A stretch of 64,000 nucleotides of DNA from Candidatus Rokuibacteriota bacterium (lineage in GTDB: Bacteria > Methylomirabilota > Methylomirabilia > Rokubacteriales > CSP1-6), in the NCBI GenBank assembly GCA_003220535.1, contig QHSU01000061.1:91905-155904 (forward strand), read 5' to 3'. Below are positions 35,161 to 47,736 of the stretch, in pieces. The notes below the pieces were generated by a model. It did no database searches. It saw only the letters and a program-made list of their open reading frames with translations, and had not been told where the DNA came from. Positions within the stretch are counted from its first letter, which is position 1. Each line of letters opens with the position of its first letter. A program made the translations under genes and the position numbers.

Positions 35161-35681
35161 AATCCCTGCGGGACGAGCCGAAACGCCTTCGCGAACTTGC
35201 TGGCGAACGTCTGGTATCCCACGATGAACGTCAGCTCGACGACTTCGGCCTCCGAGAAGTGCTCGCGAAGGTGCGCGAGGCACCCGTCGCTCACGTCCCG
35301 GTCGTCGCGCGTGATGCGCTCAGCGTACTCGAGCGCCACCTGCTCCCGCGCCGTGAACCGATCGCTCTCCCGATGGCGCAGGAGGTCGTCGAGCTTCTCG
35401 CGCGGGATGCCCACGGTCGCGCCGACGGCGCGACGGATGTCCATTCAGTAGGCACTCCCGTACAGCGCCGCGACGTGGACGTTGAGCAGCGCCCGGAGCG
35501 TGGGCTCGATGCGCCCGAACCACTCGATCGAGGCGTAGAGCCCGCCGAGCCCGAGCATGAGCGGCAGGCGGTGGGCCATGAGCCGCTCCGGTGTGGGCAC
35601 CTTCCCGAAGATCGCCTTGCCGATCCGGTAGAACGCGCGGACGGTGATCCCCGGACGTTCGACTTCGCTGATCCTGGTCAT
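35148..35681 (-). CDS. AhpD/carboxymuconolactone decarboxylase-like protein, candidate selenoprotein (in-frame TGA)
   Basis: A single frame of 178 codons is broken only by one TGA at codon 79 (35447-35445). The N-terminal part runs from the ATG at 35681 (AAGGAGG upstream) to LLNVHVAALYGSAY; the part after the TGA continues MDIRRAVGATVGIPREKLDD and later LAHLREHFSEAEVVELTFI. In AhpD-like proteins this place reads G-C-x-(F/W/Y)-C-x-D, so the TGA stands exactly at the second redox cysteine and the first is Ser (SxxU). A perfect hairpin follows (35416-35434). Read-through as selenocysteine is therefore favoured over pseudogenisation. Length, 177 aa, is normal for the family. If not decoded, the gene is split or dead. 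Confidence 0.72.
35416..35434 (-). promoter_or_regulatory. Candidate bacterial SECIS hairpin
   Basis: On the minus strand GTCGCGCC-GTC-GGCGCGAC forms a perfect 8-bp stem with a 3-nt loop beginning with G. The loop begins 18 nt after the TGA at 35445. As I recall the bacterial SECIS model, it requires a stem-loop within the coding region with the apical loop about 16-37 nt after the UGA and a G in its first two positions. This hairpin fits, although GC-rich hairpins can arise by chance. Confidence 0.6.
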
Positions 35682-35763
35682 GAGGGTCCTCCTTGGTTGA
35701 GAGTCGCGCCTCGCTCAGGTCGACCGAGTCGGTCTGCTACACGCGTATGGTACCGTGACGCTG

Positions 35764-36699
35764 ATGATGGCGTCCCGCGGGCGGAGCCTCGCGACCGGGG
35801 TGGTGGAGCGGCGTCGACTCGGCCGGACCGACATCGAGGCGAGTGTGCTCGGCTTCGGCGGCTCCGAGATCGGCTACCAGGGCGCGAGCAAGCGCACGGT
35901 CGCGCGACTCCTCGGGAGCGCGCTCGACGCCGGGTTGAACGTGATCGACACCGCGGAGTGCTATGAGGACAGCGAGCGCCTGATCGGGAAGGCGATCGCC
36001 TCCCGGCGGCGGGAGTTCCATCTGTTCACCAAGTGCGGGCATGCCGGAGGCTGGGCGCGCGCGGACTGGCGGACAGCACCGCTCCTGGCCAGCATCGAAC
36101 GCAGCCTGCGGCGCCTGGCGACCGACTATGTCGACCTCATCCAGCTGCACAGCTGCTCGCTCGCGGAGCTTCGAGCGGGCGAGGCGGTCGAGGCCCTCGA
36201 GCGGGCCCGCGAGCGGGGCTGGGCGCGGTACATCGGCTACAGCGGCGACGGTGAGGCGGCGCGCTACGCCGTGGAGTGCGGGCGCTTCGACACGCTCCAG
36301 ACTTCGATCAGCATCGCCGACCAGCAGGCCATCGAGCTCACGCTGCCGCTGGCGAGCGCCCGGCGGCTGGGCGTGATCGCCAAGCGACCCCTGGCCAACG
36401 TCGCGTGGCGATACGAGCGAAAACCGGCCGAGTCGTACTACCAAACCTACTGGTCGCGCCTCCGGACGCTCGACTATGCGTTTCTCAGCGCCGCGCCCGA
36501 GACCGCCCTGGGCACCGCGCTGCGCTTCACGCTGAGCGCGCCGGGCGTCCACACGGCGATCGTCGGAACCACGAAGCCGGAGCGGTGGCAGCAGAACGCC
36601 GCGTTGCTCCAAGCCGGTGCCTTGCCCCCGGACGAGTTCGAGCGGATTCGCGCGCGCTGGCGCGAAGTCGGCGGCGCGTCGTGGGACGGGCAGGTCTGA
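35764..36699 (+). CDS. Aldo/keto reductase
   Basis: 311 aa from the first of two ATGs at 35764 (a GTG at 35755 is an alternative). It is a TIM barrel with the tetrad residues in NVIDTAECYED (Asp, Tyr), LFTKCGHAGG (Lys) and LIQLHSCS (His). RRLGVIAKRPLANVAW and VGTTKPERWQQN form the NADPH site. The family reduces aldehydes or ketones. A -10-like TATGGT 12 nt upstream and no ribosome site suggest a near-leaderless mRNA. It is divergent from the AhpD-like gene and followed 8 nt later by the diiron-type gene. Confidence 0.88.
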   Translation: MMASRGRSLATGVVERRRLGRTDIEASVLGFGGSEIGYQGASKRTVARLLGSALDAGLNVIDTAECYEDSERLIGKAIASRRREFHLFTKCGHAGGWARADWRTAPLLASIERSLRRLATDYVDLIQLHSCSLAELRAGEAVEALERARERGWARYIGYSGDGEAARYAVECGRFDTLQTSISIADQQAIELTLPLASARRLGVIAKRPLANVAWRYERKPAESYYQTYWSRLRTLDYAFLSAAPETALGTALRFTLSAPGVHTAIVGTTKPERWQQNAALLQAGALPPDEFERIRARWREVGGASWDGQV

Positions 36700-36707
36700 G
36701 CGCCGAC

Positions 36708-37610
36708 ATGGGCCCGGTCGCCCGGTCCAGGACGCGGTCGATCTTCTCACCCGCGACCGATCGCGAGCGGGCGGAGAACTTCGAGAGCTACTGGATCTAC
36801 GTGCAGAGGAAGAACGGCCAGATCCTCGAAGACGCAAAGGACCTCACGGAGAAACAGCGAGCCCTCGTCCGGTTCCAAGAACGCGCCGTCCGGTCGCGGA
36901 AGCCGCTCTCGGAGAGCTTCGATCGCAACTACGACACGATGCAGGACGATCCGCAGAGCCTCGATCGGAGGACGCTGCTGCTGACCTTCCTCTACAAGTT
37001 TGCCCGTCACGAGTGGGTTGGGATCTCGGCGGCGTGGGACGTCACGCCGACCATGGCCCAGGGGGTGAGGCTGATCGACAAGATCAGCCGCTATCACCTC
37101 GCCGAAGAGTTCTGTCACATGCGCCTCTTTCACGAGATGTTCCAGACGTTCCGTCTCGAAGGCGTGGAATGGGGGCCGCTGCCGAAGCGGACGAAGCAAC
37201 TCTATGGCGCATTCTCGCGCCTGCCGGGCGCGCTCGTGGCGCCGCCGGCCTTCGTGAGCGAGCTGATGGGGCTCACGGTCTATCTGCACACCGACAAGAT
37301 GCTCGACGAGATCCTCGCCGACGAGCCCGAGGTCAGGGACCGGGTCCGCGCGCTGTTGCGCGAGATCATGACGGACGAGCTCGCCCATGTCGGGGAGCGC
37401 CGGAACTTCATCGGCCCCATCGGCCTGCGCATGGCCAAGCTGATGGTGAAGCCGATGTTCCGCGCGTTCTTCGGCGGCATCCCGGAATCGACGCTCCTGT
37501 TCGATATTCCCCGGATGATGAAGGAGGCAGAAGCGTTCGATTACAGCACGATCGCGCCAGAGACCCTGAGCGCGAGCTGGGTTCCCTCGTACTGCTGGAG
37601 TCGTCCGTAA
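36708..37610 (+). CDS. Putative diiron ferritin-like oxygenase
   Basis: 300 aa. Mostly alpha-helical, with paired metal motifs HLAEEFCHMRLFHEMF and EIMTDELAHVGERRNFIGP, each containing ExxH, plus an earlier FARHEWVGISAAW Glu/His. This is the ligand pattern of AurF-like and other ferritin-like diiron enzymes. The ATG at 36708 lies 8 nt after the aldo/keto reductase stop, so they are probably co-transcribed. N-oxygenation, hydroxylation or desaturation are all possible; the substrate is not evident. Confidence 0.75.
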   Translation: MGPVARSRTRSIFSPATDRERAENFESYWIYVQRKNGQILEDAKDLTEKQRALVRFQERAVRSRKPLSESFDRNYDTMQDDPQSLDRRTLLLTFLYKFARHEWVGISAAWDVTPTMAQGVRLIDKISRYHLAEEFCHMRLFHEMFQTFRLEGVEWGPLPKRTKQLYGAFSRLPGALVAPPAFVSELMGLTVYLHTDKMLDEILADEPEVRDRVRALLREIMTDELAHVGERRNFIGPIGLRMAKLMVKPMFRAFFGGIPESTLLFDIPRMMKEAEAFDYSTIAPETLSASWVPSYCWSRP

Positions 37611-37846
37611 GCGATCGCGGCCGACCCGCGCGATCTTCGCGCGCGCGACTACCCTCTGGAGGATTTCGGTCGCATCGCCCTTCGAGCGGAAGGTCGTCTG
37701 GTCCACGTCCGACCGCGTCGCCAGGAGTGCTTGCCTGACCTGTCCTGACCGGGCCCATGACAGATCTGACATTTTCGTGGCGCCACCGGCGACGACGCTG
37801 CACGTCAGAAGCGTCTAACTAGAGATCTTTCAATGAGAAAGAGGTT

Positions 37847-37862
37847 TGGCTCGGGCCTTGCT
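37847..37862 (+). promoter_or_regulatory. Sigma-54 promoter of the PhnD-like/hybrid kinase operon
   Basis: TGGCTCG-ggcc-TTGCT differs from the sigma-54 consensus at one base. The predicted start near 37873 gives a 33-nt leader with GGAGGAGG just before the ATG at 37906. The 295-base gap (37611-37905) holds no ORF. Confidence 0.7.
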
Positions 37863-37905
37863 GTATAGAGGACGGCTTGCTATGCCGGCGAATTGGAGGA
37901 GGCCC

Positions 37906-38756
37906 ATGAGGAGGTGGATCGGCACCGCTTCGGTGATCATGCTGCTGCTGGCGCTCGGGACGCATGGCTGGTCGGAGACCCAGCCGCTCTCGTTCGGCGT
38001 CATCATCTGGCGCAGCCCGACCCTGACCGCGGAATTCTGGAATCCGATTCTGCGCTACGTCTCTGAGCGCAGCGGAGTGCCACTGCGGCTGAGAGTCGCG
38101 CCAACCGGCCCGGAGCACACCGCCATGGTCCGCCGCGGCGAGCTGAATTTTCTCTACTCCAACCACAACTTTATCAAGGAGAACGAAGAGAGCGGCTACC
38201 GCGTGTTCGGGCGTCCCAAGGGAGAGTCGCAGAGCGGAGAGATCGTGGTCTTGAAGGACTCCCCGATCCAGTCGTTGGCCGATCTCGAGGGCAAAGAGGT
38301 GGTCTTCCCGCACACCGCCGCGTTCCTCGGCTATCACCTGCCCATGGACGCGCTGCTCCGCAAGGGAATTCACGTCAAGCCGCTCTTCGCCGGCAACCAG
38401 GAAGGCGCGATGGGGCAGTTGAAGGCCGGGCGCACCGTCGCCGCCGGCGTGAATGCCGACGTGATGCGCGCCTTCGCCCAGCGCGAGAACATCCCCTACC
38501 GCGTGTTGTGGAGCTCGGACAAGTTTCTCAGCCTCGCCCTCTCGTCCCACCCGTCCGTGCCGGCCGAGACGGTCAAGGCGGTGCAGGCGGCGTTTCTCCA
38601 GATGTCCGATGACCCGGAGGGGACGAAGGTGCTGGCGTCGGGCGCGGCCCTGCTCAGGCAGACGACGCCGCTCAGCTTCATCGCGGCGAAGGACAGTGAC
38701 TTCGACAACATGCGGCGGTTCTATCGCACCACCCTGGTGAAGATCGAGCTGCAGTA

Positions 38757-38757
<1 letters not shown>
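37906..38757 (+). CDS. PhnD-like periplasmic binding protein
   Basis: 283 aa from the ATG at 37906, chosen because GGAGGAGG lies directly upstream and the signal peptide (MRRWIGTASVIMLLLALGTH) starts there. The binding-protein fold shows LSFGVIIWRSPTLTAEFWNP, RGELNFLYSNHNFI, LADLEGKEVVFPHTAAFLGY and ALSSHPSVPAETVKAVQAAF, as in the PhnD/PtxB phosphonate or phosphite group. The gene is translationally coupled to the hybrid histidine kinase (TAGTG overlap). No transporter genes follow, so it probably acts as a ligand sensor for the kinase. Confidence 0.82.
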
Positions 38758-41813
<3,056 letters not shown>

Positions 41814-41848
41814 GGCGGCGCGCGGCTATTCTTGCCGTGGCGCGGCGA

Positions 41849-44800
41849 TCACGACAGCACGACCAGCAGATCGCGCGGGCCCACCGCATCGCCCGGCTTG
41901 ACGTACACCTCGGCGACCATGGCATCGCGCTCGGCCACGATGTGCGTCTCCATCTTCATCGCCTCAATCGCCAGGAGCGTGCCGCCTCTGGCGACGAGCT
42001 GACCGGGTCGCACCGCCACCGCGACGACGATGCCGGCCAGCGCGGCGCTCACGTGGGCGCGATTGCCATCCTGGGCTTGCGCGCGAGTCGCCTGCACGGT
42101 CGCCGCGGCGGTCGCAAGCCGGATCAGCTGGAGCTGGCCGTCCAGCGTCAGGCAGAGCGTCACGAAACCGTCGGCATCGGTGGCGGATCGAGCCTGGAGG
42201 CCGATCACGTGCCTCTTGCCCGGTGCGACTTCGACCTCGATCTCTTCACCGTCCGGGAGCCCGTAGAAGAACGCCGTGGTCGGCAGCACCGAGACATCGC
42301 CAAAGCGCTCCCGATGCCGCGCGCACTCGTGGAACAAGGTCGGGAACAGTAGCCAGGACGACAGCTCTCGCTCGCTCACCGGGCGGTGCAGCGTGGCCTC
42401 GAGGTCGCGCCGCCGCGCGGCCAGATCGACCGCCGGCAGATGCGCGGCGGCCCGTCCATCGATCGCCCGCTGACCCTTGAGCACCCTTCGCTGCAGCTCC
42501 GCCGGGAAGCCCTCGGGCGGGTAGCCGACCTCGCCGCGGAACAGCGCCACCACCGACTTCGGGAAGGCGACGTCACGGCGCGGATCGAGCACATCGTCGC
42601 GGCTCAACCCGTTCGCGACCATGCAGAGCGCCATGTCAGCAACCGCGGTGGACGTCGGCGTGATCTTCACGAGGTCGCCGAACAGCAAGTTGACCTCGGC
42701 GTACCGCTGGCCGATCTCGTCCCAGCGGTGCTCGAGCCCGACGCCCCGAGCCTGCTCGCGGAGGTTCGTGTACTGCGGGCCGGGCATCTCGTGCCGGTAG
42801 ACGTCCGCCGTGCCGGCGCGCATGTCGGCCTCGAACGGCGCGTAGTGGCGGCGCACGGCTTCCCAGTAGCGTGACAACATCTGCAAGACCTCGGGGTTCA
42901 GGCCGGGGTCGAGCTCGGTGCCCCCCAGCGCCGACGCCATGGCGCTGAGATTCGGTTGCGACGTCAACCCGCTCATGGCATCGAGGGCGCCGTAGACCGC
43001 ATCGGCGCCCGCGTCGATGGCGGCCAGGACGCTGGCGGCGGCGATGCCGCTGGTATCGTGCGTGTCGAAATGGATGGGCAGCCCCACCTCGGCCCTCAAC
43101 GCCTCCACCAGCGCGCGCGCCGCGCGCGGCCGGCACACCCCCGCCATGTCCTTGATCCCGAGGATCTGCGCCCCGGCGCGCTCGAGCTGCCGGGCGAGAT
43201 CGACGTAGTAACGCAGGTTCCACTTCGGGCGCGCCGCATCGAACAGATCGCCCGTGTAGCACATCGCGACCTCGCACAGGGCCCCGGACTCGCGCACGGC
43301 GTCGATGGCGACGCGCATGTTGGCGACGCCGTTCAAGGCGTCGAAGACGCGGAACAGGTCGATGCCCTCCCGCGCCGCCTGCGCGATGAAGTGCTGCACC
43401 ACGTTGTCGGGATAGCTGGTGTAGCCGACCGCGTTCGAGCCCCGCACCATCATCTGCAAGAGAATGTTGGGAACGGCTGCGCGCAAGCGAGCCAGCCGCT
43501 CCCAGGGGTCCTCGCGCAGAAATCGCAGCATGACGTCGAAGGTCGCGCCGCCCCAGCATTCGAGGGAAAAGAGCTGCGGCGCCAGCCGGGCATAGGCGGG
43601 GGCGATGGCCAGGATGTCGTGGGTCCGCACCCGCGTCGCGAGCAGCGACTGCTGCGCGTCGCGGACGGTCGTGTCGGTGAAGAGAATGCGCTTGCCCCGG
43701 CGCATTTCGGCGAGGAAACGCTCCGGTCCGAGCTCCCGCAGCCGATCGCGGCTGCCGAGGGGCAGGGGGCCATCCGTCTCGTAGAACGGCAGGGGCGCCT
43801 TTGCTAGAGGCGCCGAGGGTCGCGGGCGCCCCTGCACCTCCGGATTTCCGTTGACGATCACTTCTCCGAGAAACTGGAGCAGCCCGGCGACCCCGTCCCC
43901 CGACGGCGTGGCCTGGACGAGCTCGGGCGTCTCATCGATGAAGCCCGTGGTGCACTCGCCGAACGCAAACGCCGGATGCGCGATGAGGCGCGCGAGGAAT
44001 TGCAGATTGGATGCGACCCCTTGAATACGAGATTCCCGCAGGGCGCGGGCCATGCGTCGAATCGACTCTTCCGGCGAGTCGCCCCAGGCGGTGATCTTCA
44101 TGAGCGGCGAGTCGTAGAACGGGCTGACCACCGCTCCTGCGTGCGCGCTCCCGGCGTCGACCCGGATGCCGAAGCCGGCCGGGCTCTGGCAGGCGGTGAG
44201 CCGCCCGTGAGCCGGCGCAAAGCCGTGCGCCGGGTCCTCGGTCGTCACGCGGCATTGGAGCGCATGCCCCGAGAAGGAAATCGCGTCCTGCGACGGCACA
44301 CCGGAAGCGGGATCGCCGATCTTTGCCCCGCCGGCGATCCGCAGCTGCGCCTTGACAATGTCGACTCCCGTGATTGCCTCGGTGACGGTGTGCTCGACCT
44401 GCAAACGCGGATTGAATTCGATGAAGTAGAACGCCTGCGTGTCGGCGTCGAGGAGAAACTCGACGGTCCCGGCCTGGGTGTAGTGGGCGGCGCGCGCCAG
44501 CGCGAGCGCCGCGTCGTAGAGCCTCCGGCGCTGGGCCTGGGTCAGATACGGCGCCGGCGCCCGCTCGACCACCTTCTGATGGCGTCGCTGGACGGAACAA
44601 TCCCGCTCGAACAGATGGACCACGTTGCCGCACAGATCGCCGAGGATCTGGACTTCGACGTGGCGTACCCGGCGCACGAGCTTTTCGAGATACACCTCGT
44701 CGTCGCCGAAGGCGCTGCCGGCTTCGCGTCGCGCCTCCTCGACGAGTGCCGCGAGCTCGGAGGCTGACTCGACCACGCGCATGCCCCGCCCGCCACCGCC

Positions 44801-45295
44801 CGAGCTGGCCTTGAGCATGACCGGATAGCCGATGGCGGCCGCGAGGTCGTTGACCGTCTCGAGGTCGCGCGGCAACGGCCCGGTGCCGGCCAAGACGGGG
44901 ACGCCCGACGCCAGCGCCAGGGCCCGCGCGGCGGCCTTGTTGCCCAGCGTGCTCAGCACCTCCGGGTCCGGACCGATGAACACAATGCCGGCCCGCTCGC
45001 ACGCGGCGGCGAAGTCGGGGCTCTCGGCGAGAAAACCATATCCGGGATGAATGGCATCCACGCGCGCTCGGCGCGCCACACCCACGACGTCTCCCACGTC
45101 GAGATAGGCCTCGACCGGGGTGCGGCCGGCCCCCACGAGATAGCTCTCGTCGGCGGCGAAGCGATGGAGGGCGGTGCGATCTGCCTCAGAAAAGATGGCG
45201 ACGGTCCGGATGTCGAGCTCTTGCGCGGCGCGCATGACGCGGATGGCGATTTCGCCGCGGTTGGCGATCAGCAGCCTGCCGATCCGATTGTGCAT
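41849..45295 (-). CDS. pyc: Pyruvate carboxylase
   Basis: 1148 aa, full length for the one-chain type. Order: biotin carboxylase (about 1-450, with GYGFLAESPDFA and SSGGGGRGMRVV), carboxyltransferase (about 530-800, RDAQQSLLATRVRTHD, then DALNGVANMRVA and FDTHDTSGI), and a C-terminal biotinyl domain with EAMKMETH (Lys 1114). It converts pyruvate to oxaloacetate with ATP and bicarbonate to refill the TCA cycle. The ATG at 45295 lies 9 nt downstream of the stop of the TSUP gene (45304). Confidence 0.96.
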   Translation of the reverse strand: MHNRIGRLLIANRGEIAIRVMRAAQELDIRTVAIFSEADRTALHRFAADESYLVGAGRTPVEAYLDVGDVVGVARRARVDAIHPGYGFLAESPDFAAACERAGIVFIGPDPEVLSTLGNKAAARALALASGVPVLAGTGPLPRDLETVNDLAAAIGYPVMLKASSGGGGRGMRVVESASELAALVEEARREAGSAFGDDEVYLEKLVRRVRHVEVQILGDLCGNVVHLFERDCSVQRRHQKVVERAPAPYLTQAQRRRLYDAALALARAAHYTQAGTVEFLLDADTQAFYFIEFNPRLQVEHTVTEAITGVDIVKAQLRIAGGAKIGDPASGVPSQDAISFSGHALQCRVTTEDPAHGFAPAHGRLTACQSPAGFGIRVDAGSAHAGAVVSPFYDSPLMKITAWGDSPEESIRRMARALRESRIQGVASNLQFLARLIAHPAFAFGECTTGFIDETPELVQATPSGDGVAGLLQFLGEVIVNGNPEVQGRPRPSAPLAKAPLPFYETDGPLPLGSRDRLRELGPERFLAEMRRGKRILFTDTTVRDAQQSLLATRVRTHDILAIAPAYARLAPQLFSLECWGGATFDVMLRFLREDPWERLARLRAAVPNILLQMMVRGSNAVGYTSYPDNVVQHFIAQAAREGIDLFRVFDALNGVANMRVAIDAVRESGALCEVAMCYTGDLFDAARPKWNLRYYVDLARQLERAGAQILGIKDMAGVCRPRAARALVEALRAEVGLPIHFDTHDTSGIAAASVLAAIDAGADAVYGALDAMSGLTSQPNLSAMASALGGTELDPGLNPEVLQMLSRYWEAVRRHYAPFEADMRAGTADVYRHEMPGPQYTNLREQARGVGLEHRWDEIGQRYAEVNLLFGDLVKITPTSTAVADMALCMVANGLSRDDVLDPRRDVAFPKSVVALFRGEVGYPPEGFPAELQRRVLKGQRAIDGRAAAHLPAVDLAARRRDLEATLHRPVSERELSSWLLFPTLFHECARHRERFGDVSVLPTTAFFYGLPDGEEIEVEVAPGKRHVIGLQARSATDADGFVTLCLTLDGQLQLIRLATAAATVQATRAQAQDGNRAHVSAALAGIVVAVAVRPGQLVARGGTLLAIEAMKMETHIVAERDAMVAEVYVKPGDAVGPRDLLVVLS

Positions 45296-45303
45296 CGCGG
45301 TCG

Positions 45304-46101
45304 CTACGCCAGCGCGACCAGCATCTTGAGACCCAGCGCGCCGATGACGATGGCGAAGATCCGCTTGAGCGAGCGCTCCGACGTGCGATGGGCCAGCCGC
45401 GCGCCCATGGGGGCCAGCACGATGCTGCCCACGGTGAACCCGATCAAGGCCGGCACGTAGATGAAGCCCACCGTCTGCGCTGGGAGGCCCGGAGCGCCCC
45501 AGCCGTTCACGAGGTAGCCGATCGACCCGACCACGGCGATCGGGAAGCCCACCGCCGACGCGGTGCCGATCGCCATGTGGAAGGGCACGTTACAGAAGAC
45601 GAGGAACGGAATCGTCAGGGTGGCGCCGCCCATGGCCGCCAGCGCCGAGCAGACGCCGATTGCGGTCCCGGCGATGAAGATACCCACCGGCCCGGGCAGA
45701 TGGCGCGTCGGCTTCGCCTTCCAGTTGAAGAGCATGCTCGACGCCATGTAGAGGACGAACACCGTGAAGATCACCGCCAGCGGAAACGTCGGGATGTGCC
45801 GTGCCAGCACGGTGCCGAGGCCGGTCCCGACGACGATCCCCGGGACCAGTCGCCGCAGCACATCCCAGTTGACCGCCTTGTGCCGATTGTGGGCACGCAG
45901 GCTCGACATCGAGGTGAAGATGACGGTCGCCATGGCCGTCCCGAGCGCGACGTGCAGCATGTGCTCGCGCGGAAAGCCCTGGGCGGCAAAGGCCATCGTC
46001 GTCAGGGGCACTTGGATGCCGCCACCCCCCATGCCGAGCATGCCGGCAAAGAAGCCGATGAAGGCGCCAATCGCTACGTAAACGAGCATCCACTGGTCCA
46101 T
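45304..46101 (-). CDS. TSUP-family (TauE/SafE) membrane permease
   Basis: 265 aa from the ATG at 46101 (GGGAGAAGAG upstream). About eight hydrophobic segments; the N-terminal GFFAGMLGMGGGGIQVPLTT and the repeat-related AAMGGATLTIPFLVF are the two family motifs. Such permeases export small anions such as sulfite, sulfoacetate or similar organosulfonates. It lies immediately upstream of pyruvate carboxylase on the same strand, which may point to export of an organic acid or to no functional link. Confidence 0.88.
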   Translation of the reverse strand: MDQWMLVYVAIGAFIGFFAGMLGMGGGGIQVPLTTMAFAAQGFPREHMLHVALGTAMATVIFTSMSSLRAHNRHKAVNWDVLRRLVPGIVVGTGLGTVLARHIPTFPLAVIFTVFVLYMASSMLFNWKAKPTRHLPGPVGIFIAGTAIGVCSALAAMGGATLTIPFLVFCNVPFHMAIGTASAVGFPIAVVGSIGYLVNGWGAPGLPAQTVGFIYVPALIGFTVGSIVLAPMGARLAHRTSERSLKRIFAIVIGALGLKMLVALA

Positions 46102-46227
46102 CTCTTCTCCCAGGCGGTCGTAGGCTGTCCGTCGCGCCGCGACCTTCGCGCACCCGAGAGCCGGAATCAATGTCCAGGGGTGCTGAACCTATGTCTCAGA
46201 CTGCTGAGCCCCGGGGCGGCTCGTCCG

Positions 46228-47487
46228 TCAGCCGGCCGATCGTCTGTAGGCGCTCGGGGGCCCGCCCGTGATTCTTTGGAAGACGTGGGCGAGGTGTGAG
46301 GTGTCGGCGAAGCCCAGACGCGCGGCGATGGACTCGAGCGTCTCGTCGGTGTGCGCCAGGAGATCCTGGGCGATCGTTACGCGGACGCGGGTGAGATAGT
46401 CCCGCACGCTCATGCCGATTTCCGAGCGAAAGAGATGGGCCAAGTGACTGCTGGAGACGTCGATCATTTTCGCTATGCTGTCGACCGTCAGGTCCTCGTC
46501 GAAATGCCTGCTGAGGTGATCAATCGTGCGACTCACGGATTCCCCAAGCCGCGGCCAGGGTCCGCTCAGGCGGCTGCCCGGGTGGAGCACCGCGCCGATC
46601 CGGCTCACCAGATCCCCGGAGTTGACCGGCGGCCGCAGGACGCAGCGGATGTTCAGTGTTTCCCAGACCGGCGCGGCGCCCAGATAGGCATCGTCGCTCA
46701 CCACGAGCACTGGGCAGGCGGGCAATTGGGCGCTCAGGGCGCCCAGAAAGCGTCCCGCCTCACCCTCGGAGCGGCTGACGGTCAGAACCACGCAGGTCGG
46801 CCGGAATCTGAGCATTCGGTTCAGCCCGTCGACGAGGGTGGCGGTCGTCTCCACGCTGGTCACGCGCGCTAACGTAACGGCGAGCGTGGCGCGCCAGCCA
46901 GCGTCGCCGCCCACGAGGAGGAGGCGATGTGTCCGGGGTAGTTGCGCCTCGCGGTCGGGCCGGTCCTGATCCACGGCTCCGAGCCGGCTGGTCCGCTGCT
47001 CGAGTGCCCGGCGAATCGCGGCGAGCATCTCCTCTTCCTGGAACGGTTTCGTGACGTAGTCCGACGCGCCGAGCTTCATGGCCGCGACCGTGGTCCGGAC
47101 GGTCTTCACAGCGGTCATCATGATGACCGGAAGGTCTGGCTCGAGCGCTTTGAGCTCTTGCAAGATCTCGAGCCCATCGATCTCGGGCATAAGAATGTCG
47201 AGGAGGACGAGATCAACGCGCTCTGCGCGTACCATACTGAGCGCCGTCCGTCCGTGGGCCGCGTCCATCACCGCATATTCCTCGTCGAGGAGGAGGTGAA
47301 GGGCCTCGCGGACCCCGGCGTCATCGTCAACGATGAGCACAACGGTACGACCCAGCGGGCTCGCGTAAGGAGGCGAGGCCTCAGGGCCCGGATGAGTGAC
47401 CGCACCCGAATTGGGCGATCGCGGGACGTCGCGTCCGTTTTTCGGTTCCGTCTTTAGTGGAGCTGGGACCCGCTCGCGAAAGCGCAT
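46228..47487 (-). CDS. Response regulator with AraC-type DNA-binding domain
   Basis: 419 aa from the ATG at 47487. A receiver domain (about 48-165, TVVLIVDDDAGVREALHLLL, DLVLLDILMPEIDG, KPFQEEEM) is followed by a pseudo-receiver-like middle region (about 190-300) and a C-terminal double helix-turn-helix of the AraC type. The latter contains DSIAKMIDVSSSHLAHLFRS and ESIAARLGFADTSHLAHVFQ. No kinase is adjacent; the hybrid kinase at 38757 is the nearest. The gene is divergent from the ABC operon at 47737, which it may control. Confidence 0.88.
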   Translation of the reverse strand: MRFRERVPAPLKTEPKNGRDVPRSPNSGAVTHPGPEASPPYASPLGRTVVLIVDDDAGVREALHLLLDEEYAVMDAAHGRTALSMVRAERVDLVLLDILMPEIDGLEILQELKALEPDLPVIMMTAVKTVRTTVAAMKLGASDYVTKPFQEEEMLAAIRRALEQRTSRLGAVDQDRPDREAQLPRTHRLLLVGGDAGWRATLAVTLARVTSVETTATLVDGLNRMLRFRPTCVVLTVSRSEGEAGRFLGALSAQLPACPVLVVSDDAYLGAAPVWETLNIRCVLRPPVNSGDLVSRIGAVLHPGSRLSGPWPRLGESVSRTIDHLSRHFDEDLTVDSIAKMIDVSSSHLAHLFRSEIGMSVRDYLTRVRVTIAQDLLAHTDETLESIAARLGFADTSHLAHVFQRITGGPPSAYRRSAG

Positions 47488-47736
47488 TTTAAGCGACAGG
47501 CGCGTCGACGCGCGCTGGAGAACTCCCGCCGTGTCGGTGCACGCACCGAGCCTGCCACACAATACTGCAGTCACATACAGAAATTCAGCAGTCCTGAACA
47601 TTGACTGGCGCGCCTCAGTCTCCGACTGTGAGCCGGACCCAGCGATCTGACTGGAAGGGCATCCGCCACTCGAAGGCCCTCAGCGGATTCTGAAGGGAGA
47701 AAATGTGGAGAGTCATAGCCACATTGGGCTTTTGCC

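Noticed and set aside
35148..35444. Separate second gene starting with the ATG directly after the TGA
   Set aside because: The ATG is in the same frame as the upstream part and the protein would begin in the middle of the catalytic loop of the fold; one interrupted gene explains both parts better.
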